Source: Sphingobacteriia bacterium
GTDB taxonomy: Bacteria; Bacteroidota; Bacteroidia; Chitinophagales; Chitinophagaceae
Direction: 5' to 3'
NCBI GenBank assembly: GCA_015999745.1
Contig: JAECQP010000035.1
Span: 1 to 38,621, forward strand
DNA: 38,621 nucleotides
The position numbers and the translations under genes were made by a program. This document shows positions 33,343-38,621 of the stretch, piece by piece (within the stretch, counting starts at the first letter, position 1; the number at the start of each line of letters is the position of its first letter). The notes beneath the pieces were generated by a model that saw nothing but the letters and a program-made list of their open reading frames with translations, searched no databases and was not told the origin of the DNA.

Positions 33343-34881
33343 ATGAAAACTACATACAAAATAGTTCAACAGGTTTTTTTGGGAATGATACTGGTTGTAT
33401 CGTTGGTATCATGTAAGAAGTTCCTGGATATTAAACCGGAAACAGATCTTACAACAGGGAATGCATATAATTCCGCACAGGATATTGAGAACGCAATAAC
33501 CGGCGCTTACAGGGCTTTTTATTATGAATATTATATCTGGGACAATGTATTACTGAGCGATGTACGTTCAGACAATGCATATGCAGGCGGTGGCGGAGAC
33601 CAGCCAATACTTGCATATGATGAACTGAACATTTCAACCGGTAACAACAGGATGCTGGCCGACTGGTCGCAACTTTATATCGGCATTGGCCGTTGCAATG
33701 CCATTTTGAATAAGATTGACGCCATTGCCGACCCACTGCTGGATAAGAATAGCCGAAGAAGCCAGATCAAAGGTGAAGCGGCATTTCTTCGTGCATTTCA
33801 CTATTACCAGTTGGTAAAACAATGGGGTGGTGTTCCGCTGGAATTGAATTCCAATTCTTCTGATCCGGCTAAAACCAATCTGCCCAGGGCTTCCGAAAAA
33901 GAAGTGTACGATCAGATTGTAAAAGATCTGGAACTGGCAGTAACGAATTTGCCGGATACCTATAACGGGCCTTCGGGTTCTGTTACAGACAATATTCCAA
34001 GTGTAAATAAAGTAAGAGCTACCAAAGGTGCTGCGAATGCTTTACTGGCTAAAGTATGGGCGCAGCGCAGCGACAGGGACTATAACAAGGTGTTGCAGTA
34101 TTGCAATGCCGTTATCGGCAGTCCTTCCGGTTATTCTTTGCTAGCCAACTATGACCATCTCTTCGATGGTGATCACTATTCAAATGCGGAATCCATTCTT
34201 GAAGTGGCTTTTATTGGTGGCAACTGGGATGTGTCTAACTGGGGCGTTCAACTGTACCTGGCTCCCGAAGACGGATGGCAGAAATATTGCGTTCCGTCCA
34301 GGAACCTGGTAAATGCCTACGATGCCGAGGGAGACAACGTGAGAAAGAGCGCCAACATTACTTATTTCAAAGATGTTCCATGGGCGGATGAAAACTGGAA
34401 TCCCTGCCAGGATAATACCGTTTCCGTTCCGTTTAACTTCAAGCAAAGACATCCGGATGGATGGAACAGCGGAGACCGGTACTATTTGCTGCGGCTTGCA
34501 GATATTATCTTACTGAAGGCCGAAGCTCAAAATGAAACCGGCAATTTTACACTCGCGGCCGCTACGCTGAACCTTGTAAGAAGCCGTGTGGGCCTGGCCC
34601 CTGTTACAGGCACTTCGCAGGCGCAGATGAGAACAAAGATTCTCAATGAGAGAAGACTGGAATTGGCATTTGAGGCGCAGCGCTGGGACGATCTGCTCAG
34701 AAGCGGCCAGGCGGTTGCCATCATGAATAACCTGGGTGAAGTGAAGTATACCTGTGCAGGAGGTATACCAAGCGCACCTGTTACAATCAATTATAATTGC
34801 AACCAGAACAAATTGCTATTGCCAATCCCTCAGGGTGAGCGTGATGCAAATCCAAGTCTTACTCAAAATGCAGGGTATTGA
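33343..34881 (+). CDS. SusD/RagB family nutrient-binding outer-membrane lipoprotein
   Basis: Surface lipoprotein that binds glycan and closes the SusC barrel. The ATG at 33343 gives 512 residues with a lipoprotein signal peptide, lipobox LVSC (C24), KKFLDIKPET directly after it, a typical SusD start. Further family marks: AYRAFYYEYYIWDN, IKGEAAFLRAFHYYQLVKQWGGVPL, TKGAANALLAKVW, and the C-terminal ILNERRLELAFEAQRWDDLLRSG and PIPQGERDANPSLTQNAGY. A TTG six codons earlier is rejected. It lies directly after susC and before the propeller lipoprotein. The glycan is inferred from the GH20 enzyme in the same cluster. Confidence 0.97.
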   Translation: MKTTYKIVQQVFLGMILVVSLVSCKKFLDIKPETDLTTGNAYNSAQDIENAITGAYRAFYYEYYIWDNVLLSDVRSDNAYAGGGGDQPILAYDELNISTGNNRMLADWSQLYIGIGRCNAILNKIDAIADPLLDKNSRRSQIKGEAAFLRAFHYYQLVKQWGGVPLELNSNSSDPAKTNLPRASEKEVYDQIVKDLELAVTNLPDTYNGPSGSVTDNIPSVNKVRATKGAANALLAKVWAQRSDRDYNKVLQYCNAVIGSPSGYSLLANYDHLFDGDHYSNAESILEVAFIGGNWDVSNWGVQLYLAPEDGWQKYCVPSRNLVNAYDAEGDNVRKSANITYFKDVPWADENWNPCQDNTVSVPFNFKQRHPDGWNSGDRYYLLRLADIILLKAEAQNETGNFTLAAATLNLVRSRVGLAPVTGTSQAQMRTKILNERRLELAFEAQRWDDLLRSGQAVAIMNNLGEVKYTCAGGIPSAPVTINYNCNQNKLLLPIPQGERDANPSLTQNAGY

Positions 34882-34893
34882 TAAAATTATTAT

Positions 34894-35883
34894 ATGAAAA
34901 ACCTTTTTTTGCGCGGCTGGCTAATACTCTTTCCGGTATACCTGATTGTTGGTACAGGTTGTGGAAAGGCGCAAAATATTCCTCAACCCAATGATACGCT
35001 CAATCCCCCAGTTCATCAACCTGCCCTTATGGGCAGGTTGATTTTTCATTCTTATACCTGCTACACCTGTAACGATGCTAAAATTTATTTGTATGATTTT
35101 GCTACAGGCAAACTAAGTAACCTGAGTGACGCATGGAATATCACGAATCCTATGAATGCACACTTTTCTCCCGACGGAAAATCGATTGTTTTCATGGGTC
35201 GGCAGCAGGGTAGCGGATGGGATATTTTCAGATGGCGCATCGGCAGTTCCGGCTCCCCCGTGAATCTCACGGCTCAATATGGAAACCAACGGAATGAGGA
35301 CCCGAAATACGCAGCAGACGGCACCCGTATCGTATTTAAACAGAATGGCCGGCTCAAAGAAGCAGATACGCTTGGAAACATTGTACGATCATTGGAGGTT
35401 CCGCAGGCTGAAGCTTCCATGCCTTACTATACAAAGGCAGATTCTGTGATACTCTATTCCGGGATGGATGCTTCCGGTAAGGAAACGGATATTTTCCAGG
35501 TTTCCCTGAAAACGGGCTTTGTAAAGCCTTTGGCTGCCCAACCTGATATTCAGGAGTATTACCCGATTGCAAGAGACGATACCAGTTATTTTTATTCCCG
35601 ATGGTACAGCGCTTCCAACCGGAGCGATCAGGTGTATCTTGGCTTCCTGAATGGTCGCAATCCGCAGCGGCTTTTATTCAATGAGTCCGGTGCCGATTTT
35701 TCCGATGCCTATCCGGTCAACAGCCGGTTCCTCATTCTTTCTTCTACGGTTTCGGGCGGGAAAGGTGGGTATGACCTCTTTGTAGCAGATATGGTTAGCG
35801 GGGCCAAATGGTCGATGAACACATACCATCTTTCTGTAAATTCATCCGGGAATGAACTGGGAGCCTGCTATACCGAACGCTAA
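34894..35883 (+). CDS. TolB/PD40-type beta-propeller lipoprotein of the PUL
   Basis: A 329-residue protein with a lipoprotein signal peptide (lipobox VGTGC, about residues 19-23). The rest consists of repeated four-strand blades of the WD40-like PD40 type: NAHFSPDGKSIVFMG and DPKYAADGTRIVFK are clear examples, each with the SPDG-like turn; later blades (ASMPYYTKADSVILYSG, SDAYPVNSRFLILSS) are more diverged. A CxxC pair (TCYTCND) precedes the first blade. It is 12 bases after susD and 48 bases before the GH20 gene, so it belongs to the PUL. A role as an extra surface glycan-binding protein is inferred from that position; no catalytic residues are visible. Confidence 0.8.
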   Translation: MKNLFLRGWLILFPVYLIVGTGCGKAQNIPQPNDTLNPPVHQPALMGRLIFHSYTCYTCNDAKIYLYDFATGKLSNLSDAWNITNPMNAHFSPDGKSIVFMGRQQGSGWDIFRWRIGSSGSPVNLTAQYGNQRNEDPKYAADGTRIVFKQNGRLKEADTLGNIVRSLEVPQAEASMPYYTKADSVILYSGMDASGKETDIFQVSLKTGFVKPLAAQPDIQEYYPIARDDTSYFYSRWYSASNRSDQVYLGFLNGRNPQRLLFNESGADFSDAYPVNSRFLILSSTVSGGKGGYDLFVADMVSGAKWSMNTYHLSVNSSGNELGACYTER

Positions 35884-35931
35884 CATTCCCTGTTCTCTGC
35901 TAATTCTATCAGGATATTTAATCAATTTTAC

Positions 35932-38469
35932 ATGAGATTTTTTTGCTACACCTTGATTTTTTGCATTTGTTATGCTGTTCCTTCATTTTCCCAAACGAAG
36001 TTTGATGCAAAGCAATTGCAGGTAACATGGTCGTTGATTGGCAATCATTTCAAAGGTTCCAATCAATCCAGGGCAGTTTTCAATATTACCAATAAAAGCA
36101 ATCAGCCATTTCCCGCTACCGGCTGGACCATCTATTTTAGTTCCTCCAGGAATATTACAAAATCAACCGCTACCGCCGGCGCCATAGTGGAACATGTAAA
36201 CGGTGATTTGTATAAATTGGCTCCAGGAAAGGATTCCAGGGAACTAGGCCCGGGAAAAACTGCGCGGATCGAATATGATTCGGACGGTGAACTGATCAAT
36301 TATACCGGCGCTCCTTCCGGCCTGTATATTGTGTGGGACTATGACCCTGAGAACGGATTTCCGCTTTCCGGATTTTCCATAACACCGCTGGTGAACACGG
36401 TGCCCGGTATTGTTACACCACAGAAAATATTTCTGCAGAATCAATCCATCGGCAATATTCCTGCAACAGATTTGCCCAAAATATTTCCCACACCTGTTTC
36501 TTATAAGGAGAGAAGCGGAGTGTTTCAAATAACCCCCGGGGTTGTTATCCAGGCCGATCCGGCATTTTTAAAAGAGGCGCAATATTTATCCGGTGAACTG
36601 AATCAATTGTTCGGTTCAACCTTCCAGGTGAACACTGCCGCCGGCAATGAAAAAACGATTGTGTTGCAAAAAGCTGCCCTGAACAAAGAAGCCTACCGGC
36701 TTATAGTAACGAAAGAACAGATCACGATAACCGCTGCTTCCGGTAACGGAGTTTTCTCCGGTATTCAATCGCTTCGTTCGTTGATGCCTGCAGAAGCCTT
36801 TAACGGAATGCAGTCTGTGGTAACCGTTCCTGTTGTTGAAGTAGAAGACGAGCCGAGGTTTTCCTACCGGAGCCTGATGCTGGATGTGGCCAGGAATTTC
36901 AAAACAAAAGAAACGATTTTCCGGATCCTGGACCTGATGGCGATGTACAAAATGAATGTATTGCATTTTCATTTCAGCGATGATGAGGGGTGGAGGATTG
37001 AGATTCCCTCCCTGCCGGAATTAACAGGTGTTGGCGCAGTGCGGGGTCATACACAGGATAGTAAAACCAGGCTGCCTGTCTCTTATGGTTCCGGGCCAAT
37101 TCCGGGCGTTCATCCGGGAAGTGGTTACTATAGCCGCAGTGATTTTATGGAGGTTCTCCGGTATGCAACGGAGCGGCATATACAGGTGATTCCTGAAATT
37201 GAATCCCCGGGGCATAGCAGGGCTGCCATCAAGGCAATGAATGCCAGGTATGAGCAGCTGATCAGTAAAGGTAAAAAAGCGGAAGCTGAGGAATATTTGC
37301 TGTGTGATCCGGATGACAAGTCTGTGTACATTTCTGCCCAGCAATGGACGGATAATGTGATCTGTGTTGCGCGCCCTTCTGCTTACAGGTTCATGGCGAA
37401 AGTAATTGATGAGTTGTTACTGATGTATAAAGAAGCCGGCGCCAGCCTGAGTACTATCCATATGGGTGGAGATGAGACGCCTGCGGGAGCATGGGAAGGC
37501 TCCCCGCTTTGCCGGCAACTCATTGCAACGGATTCTTCGCTACAAAACGCCAATGACCTCTGGTATTATTATTATAAGAAAGTAAATGATATAGTTCAGT
37601 CGAGGGGTTTATTTATGTCGGGCTGGGAAGAACTGGGTATGCGTAAAACAGTACTGGACGGACAAAAAACAATGATTGTAAACCCGGCGTTTGCCAGGGA
37701 AAACATGCTGTTGCATGTTTGGAATAATGTAACAGGATGGGGGGCGGAAGACCTTCCTTACCGTTTGGCCAATGCCGGCTATAAAGTGGTATTATCACCC
37801 GTTTCCAACAACTACCTGGACCTGGCTTATTTTAAACATCCGGATGAGCCTGGTTACTACTGGGGTGGTTTCCAGGATATTGACAAGCCATTTTATTTTA
37901 TCCCTTTTGATTATTATAAAACATCCAGGGAAGACCCCGATGGCAATCCGGTTAACCCTAATGTGTTTATAGGGAAAGACCGCCTGACGGATTATGGCAA
38001 ATCCAATATTGTGGGCATCCAGGGGCTTTTATGGAATGAGAATGTACGTACGGATGATCAGCTGGACTATTTGCTATTGCCCAAATTACTGGGTGTTGCT
38101 GAAAGGGCCTGGGCAAAAGATCCATCATGGGCCGATGAAAAGGATACCGGCTTATTTAAGCAACGATACAACGCAGACTGGTCGGTTTTTGTGAATGTTA
38201 TAGGGAAAAGAGAGCTACCCCGCCTGGATTATCTGAGTGGCGGGTTTAAATACCGGATCCCAACTGCCGGTGCAAAAGTTGTTGGGGGTGCTGTAGAAGC
38301 CAATGTGCAGTTACCGGGATTGGTGATCCGTTATACTACAGATGGTACTACACCAACTGTTTTTAGCAAACCCTATTCCGGACCGATCACCCAGAAAGGG
38401 GAGATTCGTTTGCGGGTATTCACTTCTAATGGCAGAGGCAGCAGGGTGGTTGTGGTGAGGAATTTATAG
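35932..38469 (+). CDS. GH20 beta-N-acetylhexosaminidase
   Basis: Removes terminal beta-N-acetylglucosamine or N-acetylgalactosamine from chitooligosaccharides or glycans by substrate-assisted catalysis. The 845 residues are arranged as: signal peptide (1-21), a CHB_HEX carbohydrate-binding domain (about 25-165), a GH20b domain (about 185-305), the catalytic barrel (about 308-730) and a C-terminal beta domain (about 765-845) of the chitobiase type. Catalytic Asp-Glu pair in HMGGDETPAG (D514, E515); LHFHFSDDEGWRIEI, PEIESPGHSRAAI and GIQGLLWNENVRT are further GH20 marks. The four-domain layout is that of Serratia chitobiase. It is the last gene of the PUL and points to chitin-derived or other HexNAc-containing glycans as its target. 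Confidence 0.95.
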   Translation: MRFFCYTLIFCICYAVPSFSQTKFDAKQLQVTWSLIGNHFKGSNQSRAVFNITNKSNQPFPATGWTIYFSSSRNITKSTATAGAIVEHVNGDLYKLAPGKDSRELGPGKTARIEYDSDGELINYTGAPSGLYIVWDYDPENGFPLSGFSITPLVNTVPGIVTPQKIFLQNQSIGNIPATDLPKIFPTPVSYKERSGVFQITPGVVIQADPAFLKEAQYLSGELNQLFGSTFQVNTAAGNEKTIVLQKAALNKEAYRLIVTKEQITITAASGNGVFSGIQSLRSLMPAEAFNGMQSVVTVPVVEVEDEPRFSYRSLMLDVARNFKTKETIFRILDLMAMYKMNVLHFHFSDDEGWRIEIPSLPELTGVGAVRGHTQDSKTRLPVSYGSGPIPGVHPGSGYYSRSDFMEVLRYATERHIQVIPEIESPGHSRAAIKAMNARYEQLISKGKKAEAEEYLLCDPDDKSVYISAQQWTDNVICVARPSAYRFMAKVIDELLLMYKEAGASLSTIHMGGDETPAGAWEGSPLCRQLIATDSSLQNANDLWYYYYKKVNDIVQSRGLFMSGWEELGMRKTVLDGQKTMIVNPAFARENMLLHVWNNVTGWGAEDLPYRLANAGYKVVLSPVSNNYLDLAYFKHPDEPGYYWGGFQDIDKPFYFIPFDYYKTSREDPDGNPVNPNVFIGKDRLTDYGKSNIVGIQGLLWNENVRTDDQLDYLLLPKLLGVAERAWAKDPSWADEKDTGLFKQRYNADWSVFVNVIGKRELPRLDYLSGGFKYRIPTAGAKVVGGAVEANVQLPGLVIRYTTDGTTPTVFSKPYSGPITQKGEIRLRVFTSNGRGSRVVVVRNL

Positions 38470-38481
38470 AGGGACATGGAT

Positions 38482-38593
38482 TGTGTTCGCTTCGCTCACA
38501 CATCACAAAATGTTGGTCTTACTCAAAGCCCTTCCCACACCTTCGGCGTGGGCGGTCGTTTTCCCTTGTTCGCTTTTGAAAGCAAGCTTTCAA
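38482..38593. repeat. Repeat-rich non-coding stretch with short inverted repeats
   Basis: The 152 bases after the GH20 gene contain no credible gene but several dyads: TGTG...CACA around TTCGCTTCGCT (38482-38500), a stem with a UUCG-like loop CCCACACC...GGCGTGGG (38534-38552) with one mismatch, and a perfect TTGAAAG (38576-38582)/CTTTCAA (38587-38593). Composition differs from the neighbouring genes. It may be a dispersed intergenic repeat, or the terminator region of the PUL. Copies elsewhere cannot be checked here. Confidence 0.4.
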
Positions 38594-38621
38594 CGCTCTC
38601 AATGAAAAACGCCCTTCCAAC

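Overview
The window comes from a Bacteroidota chromosome, most likely the family Chitinophagaceae. The evidence is the SusC/SusD pair, FecI/FecR-type regulators, DUF3810 and DUF2130 proteins, BshB1/bacilliredoxin, and promoters of the Bacteroidota type (TTTG, about 20 bases, TAnnTTTG) upstream of several genes. Gene density is high, no gap exceeds 300 bases, and there is no tRNA, rRNA, CRISPR array, phage or insertion sequence. The family-level assignment is an inference from gene content.

Layout: (1) 1-2330, a translation block: the end of thrS, infC, then rpmI-rplT with its own promoter and a structured leader. (2) 2384-4288, arginine decarboxylase and a secreted NTF2-like protein. (3) 4295-6328, reverse strand, a TraB/GumN protein, an ECF sigma factor and a four-helix membrane protein that looks like an uncharacterised regulatory unit. 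(4) 6431-7498, divergent Hsp20 and bacilliredoxin genes with a tandem dyad repeat between them. (5) 7617-12322, Lgt, a CarboxypepD-type outer-membrane beta-barrel, YajQ and zinc-independent L31. (6) 12412-15090, bshB1, aguB and aguA; with speA at 2384 this gives the complete arginine to agmatine to N-carbamoylputrescine to putrescine route. (7) 15093-17691, reverse strand, accD-smpB and fructose-bisphosphate aldolase. (8) 17819-20803, a thiol-transferase-like DinB/MDMPI protein, then a CBS-domain PLP enzyme coupled to a metal-receptor-like protein without a signal peptide. (9) 20853-23197, reverse strand, yceD-rpmF-plsX plus a PlsC-like acyltransferase. (10) 23298-28002, DUF3810 protein, dCTP deaminase, phosphopantetheinyl transferase, a putative atypical kinase and a DUF2130 coiled-coil protein. 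(11) 28164-38469, a polysaccharide-utilisation locus: ECF sigma, FecR anti-sigma, SusC transducer with STN domain, SusD, beta-propeller lipoprotein and a GH20 beta-N-acetylhexosaminidase, probably for chitin-derived or other HexNAc-containing glycans. The window ends in a repeat-rich non-coding stretch.

Most of the window is well-understood housekeeping. The parts most likely to hold undescribed biology are the kinase-like/DUF2130 overlapping pair, the TraB-sigma-membrane protein unit, the tandem dyad between hsp20 and bacilliredoxin, and the signal-less metal receptor fused by translation to the PLP-CBS enzyme.
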